Source: Craterostigma plantagineum
Taxonomy: Eukaryota; Streptophyta; Magnoliopsida; Lamiales; Linderniaceae
Assembly: GCA_027422505.1 (NCBI GenBank)
Contig: JAPQWV010001054.1
Coordinates: 1-64,000, forward strand
Direction of reading: 5' to 3'
DNA length: 64,000 nucleotides
Of the stretch, positions 35,624 to 46,336 are shown piece after piece. Made by a program: the position numbers and the translations under genes. Within the stretch, counting starts at the first letter, position 1, and each line of letters opens with the position of its first letter. Under the pieces are notes generated by a model. It was given only the letters and a program-made list of their open reading frames with translations. It ran no database searches and was not told the DNA's origin.

Positions 35624-37151
35624 CCTGATCTGATCAGTCGTTGGGCTTTCAGCGCTGATATCCTAGAGATCATAGTCCCCTTACTAGTCCCTACAAACTT
35701 AAGGGGTTCATCCCCGTCCATATTGAGCGTGACTATCTTGCGGTGGCAGTCTATGACGGCTCCGTACTTCGATAGCCAATCCATTCCGAGGATCACCTCA
35801 TAATCATTCATGGGAATGATTATGAGGTCTATGGGTAGTTCCTTACTCCCGATCACTATTGGGCAATCCCGTAGGACATGGTTAGTTTGGGTGGGATTCC
35901 CGTTTGGAACTGTTACCCTAAACTCACACTCAGCTCGGTGAGGCGTGACTCCTACCCTCGTGACATACTTAGTGGATGCAAATGAGTGAGTCGCCCCCGA
36001 GTCGACTAGGATGCATGTGGGGGTTTCATAGACGAGAAGGGTACCCGTCACCACTGCCGGGTTATTTTCCGCTTCCTCGGAGGTTATAGTGAAAACCCTG
36101 GCTGGTACCCTTGGTGGTGCTGCTTGGTTTCCAGCTTGGCTTCCGGATCCACCTTCCGGACATGCCCTCAGATAGTGGCCCGTCTTCCCACATTTGAAGC
36201 AGACGGCATTCTGGGAGTGGCAGACTCCCGTGTGCCTCCGCGCACACTTAGGGCATACGGGTAGGTCCAGCTGAGGTCTACCTTGGTTGGGGTTAAACTG
36301 TGGGGGTGGTCCTGGTCGATTCTGAGGCCCCTGTTTCCCTTCCTTGGCAACGAATTGCCGCTTCGGTTTACTTCCGCTCCCCTGCGGCCCTTGTGCGAAC
36401 TTGCGCTTAGCTTCTTGGGCGCGAGCTATTCTAGACTCGGCCTGCTCCGCCACGAGGGCTCTCTCAGCCACTTGTGCATACGTGGCCCCTTGCACTCCCG
36501 CCATACTTACATCCCGATATAACTCGGGCTTCAACCCTTCCATGAACCGCTCGATCTTGAGCGTGTCCGTGCTAACCATATGAGCAGCGAACCTTGAAAG
36601 CTGCTCAAACTTCCTGATGTACTCCGCCACTGTCATTGCTCCTTGGCGGAGGTTGATGAACTCACTCATCCGCTGTGCTCTGACAGGGGCGGTGTAATAC
36701 TTTCCCCTGAAGATCTCCTTAAACCTATCCCAGCTCATCGTTAGGGGGTTTCGACGGCTGAGACGGTTTCCCACCAGTGTCCGGCGCTCCCCCTTAGCAG
36801 GTAGGCAGCACACATGACCTTTTCCGCCTCCGGGGTGCGGCTGTGCTGGAACATGTTCTCCAGCGTCCTCAGCCAATCCTCGGCGGATGTGGGGTCTACA
36901 GCATCCTCGAACAGTGGAGGATTTAGTTTCCTGAACCTCTCCCCGATCATCTCGATTCGTTCAGGTGGGGGAGGTAGATTGGCTGATTGCCCACCAGCAT
37001 TTTGCTGCTGGATCAGCTGCTGAATCTGGGCCGACTGTTGCCGGACCAGTTCAGTCAGCTGCAGGATGGTAGCATCCCGACTGTCAGGGGGGTTATTAGT
37101 GTCCCTACACTGATCAGATTCCCTGCTTCCTTCACCCCTAAGTCTAACCAT
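35551..37151 (-). pseudogene. Chromovirus gag, zinc knuckle and protease
   Basis: 37,151-36,741 is the gag N-terminus with a Gln-rich stretch and DWLRTLENMFQHSRTPEAEK. After a frameshift near 36,750, 36,876-35,551 continues with FKEIFRGKYYTAPVRAQRMS, a double zinc motif (CPKCARRH ... CFKCGKTGHYLRAC) and the protease block LVDSGATHSFAS, then VILGMDWLSKYGAVIDC. The start at 37,151 lies about 140 bp after the primer site, a normal leader length. Confidence 0.87.
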
Positions 37152-37292
37152 CTTCTCAACCTATCCTGATAATTCCTAAGGCCAATAAATCAGACCATAC
37201 AAGAAATTCACATAACATGGTACTTACAAGCAAGGCCGCTTCCGCGCTTTTGAGTGTGTGTGTATGGACAGTCTGCAGGACCTGTGACCGAA

Positions 37293-37304
37293 GCTCTGAT
37301 ACCA
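37293..37304 (-). promoter_or_regulatory. Chromovirus primer-binding site
   Basis: Minus strand TGGTATCAGAGC, complementary to the 3' end of plant initiator Met-tRNA, three bases inside the LTR edge. Confidence 0.92.
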
Positions 37305-38119
37305 CTCTGTCAGGACCCGTCGTCCCGCCCTCGTATTCCATTCTAATACTAAGTGTTAATGCTTTGTTATCGTGCGAGTTCGTAAAAACGCGAATAAAAT
37401 TTTTCATTTTAACGTGCATGCGGAAGTCTTATATACATGTCAAAAGAATATTCGTAATTCGTTCTACAAATCATCGAAATCGTGTCCACACAAAATACAA
37501 GTGTGTGTGTGTACAGCCAAAAGCTCCCTATGCGCCCGGCCTTCACAGGTCGTCATCCATACACACACTCCCACCTCAAAAGCGGTCGGATTGCGTCAAA
37601 AGATCGGCCTCGCATAAAAGTCTGATCACGTACCGTGATCGTCAGTACCTACAACACGTAACATAAACAATGAGCCACCGAGGCTCAGTAAGCAGAAATT
37701 GCATGAATGCACGTGTCCTAATGATCGACAATCCACGCCGTCGTTTTCTAACGCTCATATTTTCCTCATTCTCGTACTCTTTTCTTACGCTCTTACTCTT
37801 TTTCTTATACTCTTATTTCATACAGGCACTCGGCTTTCAATTCCCACTATGCACCCTATCATAGAGATCTCAAGTGTGGAGGTTCTCACACTAGAAGGTC
37901 ACCCTCAGGAATCTTCCCTTACTCAGTGTGGCCTCCACGCGGGTGCTTCGCACTGGTAGCCAACACCGAAGCCACCAACCTCGGAGGTCACCCGAAGGCA
38001 TCTTCCCTCCGGGTGGTGTTTTACACGCTAGTAGGTCACCCGAAGGAATCTTCCCTTACTCAGCGTGTGCCTCGGGCCGCGTCCTCCAGGTTGTACTTCC
38101 CGCATACGAGGTATTCCCC

Positions 38120-38262
38120 CAGCCTCTTATTCAGGCCTTATAGTACGGGGTATTCCCTCAGCGTCTTATTCAGGCCTTATAATACGGGGTATTTTCCCAG
38201 CCTCTTATTCAGGCCTTATCGTACGGGGTATGTCCCCAGCCTCTTATTCAGGCCTTATAGCT
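38120..38262. repeat. 39-bp tandem repeat, nearly four copies, in the chromovirus LTR
   Basis: The units start at 38,120, 38,159, 38,198 and 38,237, an exact 39-bp spacing. Each reads CAGC(C/G)TCTTATTCAGGCC then TTAT, a variable base pair, and ACGGGGTAT. Confidence 0.93.
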
Positions 38263-38929
38263 TCATTCGCTTTGAGGCTGCATAGGGGAAGCCGTGACTC
38301 TTCATTCGAGTCGACACACACACCAATATCGGCGAGTATACATCGCACACATGCGATCTTATGCACTCTCATACTTCGCTCCTTCGTACTACTCATGCGT
38401 GCAAATGCTCATGCTATGCTCATGTACATATGCAAATCATGCCATCATGCATATAAATTTATTATGTCTTATCATACACGTTCCACATAAAATGCACGAG
38501 CACGTAGTTCATATAAATGGACGCAAGCAAGTTACGTGTCGTAGTTGAATTTCTACTTACTTGTCGTCCAAGCGTAATTAATGTTCTCCCCGTTTGCTCC
38601 TATTGTACGACCTTTTTAAATAAAAAGGTTAGGGGGTTAGTACGTTGCTTCCTTAGCTAATTCGTCGAAGTAATTAAATTCCTTCTTTTAAATTATTTGA
38701 ACTGGTGAAATTTCCTAGACTTCAAGTAAATTGATTCACGCCCTTTAAATTCCTAAGTCCCTTGATTTCTATAGCACATGACCTTATATATGGGTTTCGA
38801 TCCTTAGTAAATTCCTTAAGTTAAAGGATTGGAATTTCTCTCATAAAAGGGGCTCGGCGAAAGTCACTTAATGTTACTTGGTTTCTCCTAATTCGATTTC
38901 GTGGAATTGAATTTCTAATTTACATGAGT

Positions 38930-39720
38930 TTCGCCCGAAACTCATCCTCTAGTTGCTTTCGATCGAAAGTCACATTCGCTAGCCACTTTCGATCGAAACT
39001 CATTTAGATCAAATCCTGATTTCAATTTGGCATTTATCACGAATTGGTTTCGCTCGAAACAATACTAGTTTCGCCGAGTTTTCCTTCGATCGAAACCTTC
39101 TCAATTATCTAGTTTCGATCGATTGATTAGAGTTTCGCCGAATTCAATTTAATTTGAGGGTTTTCGATCGATTCCACTTTCGATCGACTTGAGTTTCGCC
39201 GTGTTCTTACGTGTGCATGGCGTCACCACTTTCGCTCGAAACCATGCATGGCAGGGAGATCAATTTGATTCGATTGCATGGCTTGGATGGGTTTCGCCGA
39301 GTTTTGCTTCGGTCGAAACTCATTTCATCGGCTATCTTCAATAAATTTTAGGGTTTCGCTCGAAGCTATGCATGGTGAAAGGGTTTACGTGATTCAATTG
39401 CATGAGCTTGGGGTTGAGTTTCGCCGAGATTCATCTCGGTCGAAACTCCCCTTTCATTAGCTAATTTCGAGTGATTTTATGAATTGGGGCTTGAGTTTCG
39501 ATCGATACTCATGTGTTAGGATGAGTTTCGATCGAAACTCCTAATTTATTATCTTGCAAATCAATTTGATCGAAACCTAATTCAATTCAAGGGTCGCCCG
39601 AAACCCTAAAATCAATTTCTTAGTTTCGATCGAAACTCAATTATTCATTGGGTCGAAACTACTTTCTTCCCAAATTCGCCCCATCGAAACTTCTGCATTT
39701 CATCCCTTCTTGTCACCTAA
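38930..39720. repeat. Cluster of TTTCGATCGAAA palindromes in the chromovirus LTR
   Basis: Exact TTTCGATCGAAA occurs at 38,957, 38,987, 39,526 and 39,624, with many one- or two-base variants between (TTTCGCTCGAAA, TTTCGATCGAT, TTTCGCCGAG). The spacing is irregular. The same motif family fills the ORF3 intron of Copia-C. Confidence 0.9.
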
Positions 39721-40421
39721 ATCGTGTGATTCCCTCTTACAACAGAATATTTAAGTTCTAAGTTGTCTATAATATAGTTCCTAACACTGAATCATTCAAT
39801 CGGGACCCTATCACGAGCTTATACATTCCATTTAGGGTTTTTCGAAATCTTCCTCAACTACTTGCCATTAATGCCATTAATAATCTCCAACTACACCTAG
39901 GGTACGAATTTAAAAGCTTTAAGGGAGATATTTCGCTTACCAACTTCGAATCCCTAGCTAGTTGGAGTGCTCTTGGTTCGATTTGGCTCTCGGCTCCCTA
40001 TTCTTTTCTCCTTGCTCTTTCGTTAGTTCTTAGGTGGAGTTTTGGGTTTTGGAATTTTTAGCTAGATATTTCCCTTGGCTTATGTTGGGTATGGCATGGG
40101 TCTTCCCTAGTTTTAGGGATATTTGTCCCCCATTTGGGCTTTTCTCATAAATTGGACCCATTTAAATCCCTTAGCCAAAAATAAAATCCCTAGTCCAACT
40201 TTAGTTAATTCCTTCCTTACTATTTCGGAAATTCCTCCTTCAAAATTTTTAGGGTCATCACAATTTCACGACATTAGCACTTAATTGCACATAGTTCTCA
40301 AAATTCTCACGAGCGTAAAATTCATGAAAATCACATACGCATAAGTCATATACGAAATCGACCTAAAATCACATAAGTCATACACGTAATTTTATTGGCC
40401 GCGGGGACCGGGGGTCCTACA

Positions 40422-41389
40422 GTATTAAAGAGAATAGTACCATTATAATGCATATATTGTACTAAATTTGTAAGCAAGATGCATATATTTGAAAACCACG
40501 AGAACCCCAGAAAATGAAAAGAAAAGACCCAGATTAGACTTCAAAAAGCCATAATCGAGCAAAAACCTAAAAATAGTCATAAATGCAATAATCAAGATCT
40601 AATAATTCAAATCTAACCGTAATAACCCTAATCAAGTAACAAATCGAATGCTAACACAAAGCAAATGGTTAGGAAAGGTTTGGACGATTTGGGTCAAAAT
40701 TAGAAATAAAAATGTCATGCCGGGATCAGAAGAGAGATGAGCGTATAAATCGTTCCGTGGAGGTGGAGATAATCATGGGTGTTCGATCGAGTGTTCAATT
40801 TTGGAGTTCTTTCGCTGGATTTTAATAGGATTTTCTTATTATTTAAAGTTAAAATCTTGGTAAATCGTAATTATAGAGTTTCATGGGTTATTTGTCCAAT
40901 TTGTTTTTAAGTTATAGATATGTTTCCAGTTGGTCCTTAACTGATAAATATTTCTAACATGAGGGTTAGTTGCAATAAATTTTACCTGACGGAGTTAAGC
41001 TAAATTTTCCAATAAATTAATTGGATCAATATGTGGAAAACCCAAAAGCATATATACCACCAACTGGAATTTGCATATCTCCAATAGTATTGCAAAACGC
41101 AAACGCAAAAATACAGTAAAACTGCTCCAACAATACTGCAACGCAAACGCAAAATGCATTGCTTTCTCTCTTCTGTTTCGAACGCAAATTTACGTCGAAT
41201 GTAAAAATGCGTTTGATGTTTTAAAATTGCAAATAAGACATTTACTTGTTTAAAATATTAGATAAAAAATATAAAATAAATAAAAAGATAATAGAATTTG
41301 AAAATTGTATAATAATCATTATGATTATAAATTGACATAATAAATAGTTATTCTAACCTTCACACTTATCGTATTATTTAATTTTGTAA
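40422..41389. other. AT-rich spacer without genes
   Basis: Nothing coding is recognised. 41,079-41,115 and 41,126-41,157 are a short direct duplication built on AACGCAAACGCAAAA. 40,895-41,000 contains phrases (TTTGTCCAATTTG, TTGGTCCTTAACTGATAAA, ACGGAGTTAAG) of the kind found in small plant DNA transposons. No boundary could be set. Confidence 0.4.
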
Positions 41390-42630
41390 AGATCCTCTCA
41401 GATGGTATCAGAGCCATGGTGGGGGCATTAAGAAGTTAAGGTGTAGTTTAACGATCTCTATCAAATGAATTTGATGAGAAGAAAAAGATACTGTTAAAAA
41501 CAGTATTGAAGAGGAGTATGATATCCCTCAAGATTTAGATAAATTTGAATCGTTGGACAATTCCTATGATAGATTAGAAAATAATCTATGAATTAGGAAC
41601 TTTCGAGAAACTAGGCTTGAAACAAGTAGTAAAAACTCCTGAAGAGAACACTTTCTTTGAATAATGAAGAAATGGTGATTAGACTTCTAAGCAATAGAGA
41701 CTTAGAAAAATACAGAATAAATCATAAATTTACCAGAGAGTTTTATAGCAGTTCTTAGAGATGGTAGGAATCTCGACTGGAAACAATCCCTTATGGGAAT
41801 AATTCAGTCTAGCCTTGCTCATGGCCCAGTTTATTTTAATGTCTATCTGAATCTCCAATTATCATTGACTGATGTCAATATATGGGACGCTTTGACATTA
41901 AATGTCAAAACTCACGGATATAATTACGCTCCTGGATCGGAAGTAATTTGTATATGTTATAGAATTTTATTATAAGCCTTTATATACGCTTAATCCTCAG
42001 TGCCAAATCGAAGATAAACCCATCAACGAAACTGTTCTAATATAAACCAATTTTAGTAGATCTAATATTACAACTCGAAGATCTATAAAATGGGAAGAAA
42101 TACAATTTTCAGAAAACTGTCGAAAGGGCTATGCCTCCTCATCCCAAAATTAAAAATAATCCTACTCAAATAATGCAAACAACCGATGGAACTGTTCAAA
42201 TACAATTCGAACAAAATAGCAGATTAAGAGATGTCAAAAGTCCTAGATCTAGAATGACTAGATCAGCCTCTTCTCATTATCATATATCACCGTGTGATTA
42301 TTTGATTAGATCTCCTTCTAGAGCTTCGACCTCTCAAATTAGAGAATCAACCTCTTTATCTTCAAAATAAAGGTGAAGAATTAAGAATTAATCCTGATTA
42401 TATTGTTCATGGAGTTTTTAAAAATCAAGACGAGGAAATAACCGAGTCAGAAATGGATTTTCATGTTTAATGGATTTAAAGCCTAAAATTAATTTTAGTC
42501 CGGGGTCACCGGCAAGAAAGAAAATTAATCAAGAATTTAATTTACCCAAATGGGAACCATTTCGAAAATGGTTTTTTTTGAAAGTTTTAATAAAGAAGAT
42601 AAAATTATTTTCCAGGATGAATTTATAATT
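41390..42630 (+). pseudogene. Endogenous pararetrovirus (Caulimoviridae-like) leader and movement-protein region
   Basis: At 41,403-41,419 lies TGGTATCAGAGCCATGG, the Met-tRNA primer site form found in caulimovirids, with no LTR before it. From about 41,760 to 42,370 broken frames resemble a caulimovirid movement protein of the petuvirus/florendovirus kind, followed by a Ser/Arg-rich stretch (42,131-42,370). Stops and frame changes are frequent, so this is an inactive old copy. The right edge is the Copia-B LTR at 42,631, which interrupts it. Confidence 0.65.
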
Positions 42631-42979
42631 GTTAGGTCCTAGATTAACAACTCTAAGATCCTAGGCAGGAATTCAAAGTAATTCGACGATTATAATGATC
42701 AATGAAATTCGATCGGAAAACTCTAATGTAGAACGTCAGAGAGAGTTCGAGTAGAGTGAGAATGTAACTGCTGTTTCTCTCTCTAGAAATTGATTTGCAA
42801 GCCTTTCGGATCAATTTTCAAAACTTTCTCTATTCAGTTCAAATTCTTTACATGTATTTATACCAAACAAGCTTGGTATATATATCAAACTATTCCTAAT
42901 CTAAGGACTACTATACAAAACGCCCCAAGTTACAAGAACGACTAATGAAATCAAGCACAATTAGAAATAGTATCCTACA
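42631..42979 (-). repeat. Copia-B 3' LTR (349 bp)
   Basis: The plus strand begins TGTTAGGTCC and ends ATCCTACA, inverted ends. A minus-strand TATA-like GGTATAAATA lies at about 42,855-42,864, in an inverted repeat TATACCAA/TTGGTATA (42,859-42,880). A polypurine tract directly adjoins at 42,982-42,990. Confidence 0.85.
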
Positions 42980-42981
42980 TT

Positions 42982-42990
42982 CTCCCCCTT
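42982..42990 (-). promoter_or_regulatory. Copia-B polypurine tract
   Basis: The minus strand reads AAAGGGGGAG immediately before the 3' LTR, the expected place and composition for plus-strand DNA priming. Confidence 0.85.
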
Positions 42991-43238
42991 TGTGATTGAT
43001 TGCGTCTCCGCGCTGTTCGTCCTTGTCGGGCGTAGTATGATCTGCGCAAGCCCAGCGCATGCTCATAGTCTCTAACCGTCTCCCTGAGCTTGAGGCGCTA
43101 CTCTATGTCATCCAGCAATTCCATCAGTAGCGGCTGTTCTCTCACGAACCGGTGGATCCTCAGCATCGTGTCTCGGTTGATCTCTTCCGACCTCTGCTCG
43201 ATGTTTCTCCTGACGACCTTGAGCGTTCCGTCGCAAAA

Positions 43239-46200
43239 CTAATTAATCTCTGTCTTCAGCATCATCCTAGTCTTCTTGGCAATTGGATTGTTGTAGGTGA
43301 TGGCTAGGACCGAACTGATGTGAATATGACTGCTTGGAAGCCCTTCGATCTCAGGTCCTCTGTTGAGTGGTTCGGCCATGTTGACCTTCTTCATATTGCT
43401 CTCCAGAGCCATCTGAAGGTCGTGTGCGGCGAAGTACTTGACTTGTCGCATCATGAACCGGTAGAGCCCTTCGAGACCTTCTTTCTTGATGAAGCCCTGA
43501 GGACCCTTGTACTTCTCCACGTACAGCTGATAAAGATGATATACTTCATCGGTGGGGAGGTACGAGCCTTACGTCCGGTCCTAGTTGGGTCAGCATCCAT
43601 AGATACGTAATTTTCTTCTGCTGATCCCAGTGAGAGATCCCTCTCAGCTCGAACTCATCCGACTTCTTGACTCTATCCGGTGACCTCCAAATATTTTCCA
43701 TGACTTCTTCTAAGAAGGGTATCTCTATTCTGATGTTTTCCCACGACGTGTCGATCCGAACGGTCCCTGGCATCTCTTTGGTGGGGGACACTGCTCGTTG
43801 TGCGATCAACTCTGGTAGTCTTGGGATGTCTTTTTGATAATCTTCACCTTCCAGAAGTTCGTCGTCTTCTATGATAACGAGGTCAACGGATGCTTGTTGT
43901 AAGAAGTGGCGGACGTCCTGAAGCCGTCGTCTCTGATGGTCCTCGGGCATGGAATGGGTCATCCACTGTCCTTCGAAGATATATTTATCTAGGACCTCGT
44001 GTGGATTGACGCCATGTCCTGAGGGGCCCGATTGGTCTGGAGAGACTGAGGGAGTTGCTTGGGTAGCAGCCAGGGCCACGAGCATTGCTGCACTTGCTTC
44101 TTCTTCCGGAAGCAAGGGGCTTGAGTAGATCGGCGGTGTGCGCAGAGGCGTCCAAAGGGTAAAGGTAGGTGGGTCGCTATGTGGTAGAGTGGCTGTGCGG
44201 TGCGTGGTGTGGGTGGTTTGGGTTTGGGTTTCACCAGCTCCAGCGCTTGTCTGCGTAGCGCCCGAGCCTTGTCCTTGGCCAGATGTAGATGTCCTCGGCC
44301 TCTGCTCCCCCACAAGATGGTCCTTGGTCGTCAAGATCGTCATGTCCGCGCCGTGAGTGGGAGCTTTGGCCTCGGCAAGTGTTCGTCGGTGGCTCAGGGT
44401 GATCCACCAATCGCCGGGGGAATCTTCTTGAGGCGATCGGATGGAAAGGCCTATCAAACGGGCGAGGAGTATGTCGTGGAGCTCGGTGATGGGTATTGTG
44501 TATGGGTTGATGATGATGGAGGAAGTGGCTAAAAGGGGTCGGTGGGTGTGGGTTGTGGAGGTGTGGGGTTGGCTTGTGACGAAGGCCCTTCTGAGACAGG
44601 TGCTTTCCCGGTATCTCTTCGGGATGTCTCAATGGCTTGTAGTACTCTCTCCGTGATCTTGTCTTCCATTGACTGTATGGCGGCAGAGAGAGCGGCCTGA
44701 AACTGCTCGTTCGTCACAAAGGGTGCGGAAGCCTCCGTGGATGGTCCAACATAACTGATGTCGCATGTTATCAACCCTTGAGTAGACACCGACTCTGCGG
44801 GTTGGCACACAGTCACTTGAGGTTGTGACTGGATGAGACTTCCACCCAATCCTCGAGTCGAATCTTGAAGATTCACCTCTATGGGTGTTATGGCAGGCTC
44901 AGGTTGCGCCTGCGAACCAGACACCACGGGAGTAGGTTGCAGCTCAAGATTGAGCGATGAAGTGCCAGCAACACTTGTCGATGTGGTCAGCGTAGTATTT
45001 GGTGCGGTGGTGACGGCCGGGAAGATGGACTCCAGCTGAATGCTAAGTCTTCTGGGAGTCCTCCTTATCAGGCTAATTTCCTCGTCAGACTCTGTGTCAG
45101 ACGGGGTGGCGGTGTGAGGAGTAAGGTCTTGATCGACGTTCTCCAATGCCTGATCCGTCACCAATGGAAGAGAGGTTTGCCCCAATTCGACCTCGGGTTG
45201 TGCTTCTGTTTGAAGAACCTCCTCAACGGTTTTTTAGAGCACGCCGACATGTATGGGCACTTCCACTTGGTATTCGTGTGCAGGAGGCTCGAGCGCCATC
45301 TTGATAGCCATGACGTCTATCAAAGTATCTTCTACCTCGGGCATTGGTTCTTCGACCAAGGGAGACTCCTGTTGAAGCTCCTGAGCGACAACATCGATTA
45401 TCGTGTCGTCAGGTCTTGGCTGGTGTTCCGGTTGGGGAGGGCTCACATGGTAATCTGCCAGGGGCCATCTGATCATCTGCTCCGTTAAGTTGTGTTCCCG
45501 GCAGAATCTCTGATACTCAGCTCCCGCGGGGTCGGCGAGCCTGAGTAGGTTGAGCGGAATCGGCATCAACGGTTGGTCCAGGTCCGTGAGCCGTGTGTTG
45601 TAGAAGAACTTTAGCCTTAACGGCTGATAGTTTCCACCGGGCGGCAGCTGGGGATGTTCTCCGCATGTAACTCCGTGAACTCCCTGATGATCACGTTGAA
45701 CCATCGAGCATAGGGCACGTTCTTCGACCTTCGGTTCTCCTTCAACCTGATCTGTTCAGCTAGATCATTCCAGATCAGCTGTGCAAAGTCGTAGTTTCTG
45801 GCGAAAGCGAGACCGTGAAAGATCCGCAGTATATTGCCGTTGCCCTTGTCGAATCCAGCGTGCTTGGGTGATAGACACTTGTTCACTATCCCGAACAAAG
45901 TCTTCCAGGGGTGAGGGACGCAGCTCTGGAGCTGAGCTAATTTTGTGAGTTGCGGTTGGTATCCCATTTGCATGAAGTCATGAACCATCTCTGCGTCCGA
46001 CGGGAGCGGGTCATAGTTGTTGCTTTGGGGCAAGTCCAATATCATGCCGAACTGGCTCTTGCTCATATGAATATGCCGCGTCCCGATTCTCGTCGTGAAG
46101 GAGAATGCCCCATTCGCTACAGCTCCTTGTATGTATCCCCAGAATTGCTGGAGATAGACCATCGGCACTGAGGCGGTGACTGTCAGCGCGTGCCAGATGG

Positions 46201-46336
46201 GGTGGCCTCGCAAGATAGATAAGATGATCTCGCCCGGGCACCGAAATGTGCTCAGATCGAGCTGGAAGTTCGTATCTTGGACCTTTAAATACGTGTTGTG
46301 GTCGTATATGTGATTGTATCGAGGATAACGATCCAT
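43239..46336 (-). pseudogene. ORF3 of Copia-B, near full length (~1,000 codons), frameshifted
   Basis: The N-terminal domain (46,336-45,617) has FQLDLSTFRCP, VPMVYLQQFWG, YDPLPSD, NKCLSPKHAGFDKGNG and NYDFAQLIWNDLAEQI. It continues after a frameshift near 45,640 with GGNYQPLRLKFF and YHVSPPQPEHQPRP. A Pro/Thr/Ser/Gln-rich middle follows (45,185-44,529; 44,457 on). A second conserved-looking domain includes LDKYIFEGQWMTHSM, FLQQASVDLVIIEDDELLEG and ISHWDQQKKITYLWML (to 43,546), then YKGPQGFIKKEGLEGLYRFM (43,520-43,239). There is no membrane segment or signal peptide. There are at least three frame changes and one stop (about 45,233). The function is unknown; the position matches the env-like gene of Sireviruses, the sequence does not look like one. 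Confidence 0.75.

Larger units (their letters stand above)
32746..40421 (-). mobile_element. Chromovirus (Ty3/Gypsy, Tekay-like) with 3.1-kb 5' LTR, 3' truncated
   Basis: On the minus strand: LTR (40,421-37,308), primer site (37,304-37,293), gag (from 37,151), protease, RT, RNase H, integrase and a C-terminal chromodomain-like end (to about 32,746). The 3' LTR is missing because a Tat LTR fragment replaces it. Long LTRs and a C-terminal chromodomain fit the Tekay/Del group. Frameshifts at several points make it inactive. Confidence 0.85.
37308..40421 (-). repeat. Chromovirus 5' LTR (3,114 bp)
   Basis: The plus strand begins TGTCAGGACCC and ends GGGTCCTACA, imperfect inverted ends as expected for an LTR. 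The inner edge sits beside the primer site; the outer flank is GTATT. It holds the 39-bp repeats at 38,120-38,262 and a cluster of TTTCGATCGAAA palindromes at 38,930-39,720. The partner LTR is missing. Confidence 0.85.

Noticed and set aside
37217..38490. Several overlapping plus-strand frames
   Set aside because: They are inside the chromovirus LTR and are produced by its tandem repeats; no domain seen.
41403..41419. Primer site of an LTR retrotransposon
   Set aside because: No LTR end precedes it, and the following broken frames resemble a caulimovirid movement protein, so a viral primer site is the better reading.
43239..46336. ORF3 as a retroviral-type envelope gene
   Set aside because: Position fits, but no signal peptide, membrane helix or cleavage site is visible in any copy.
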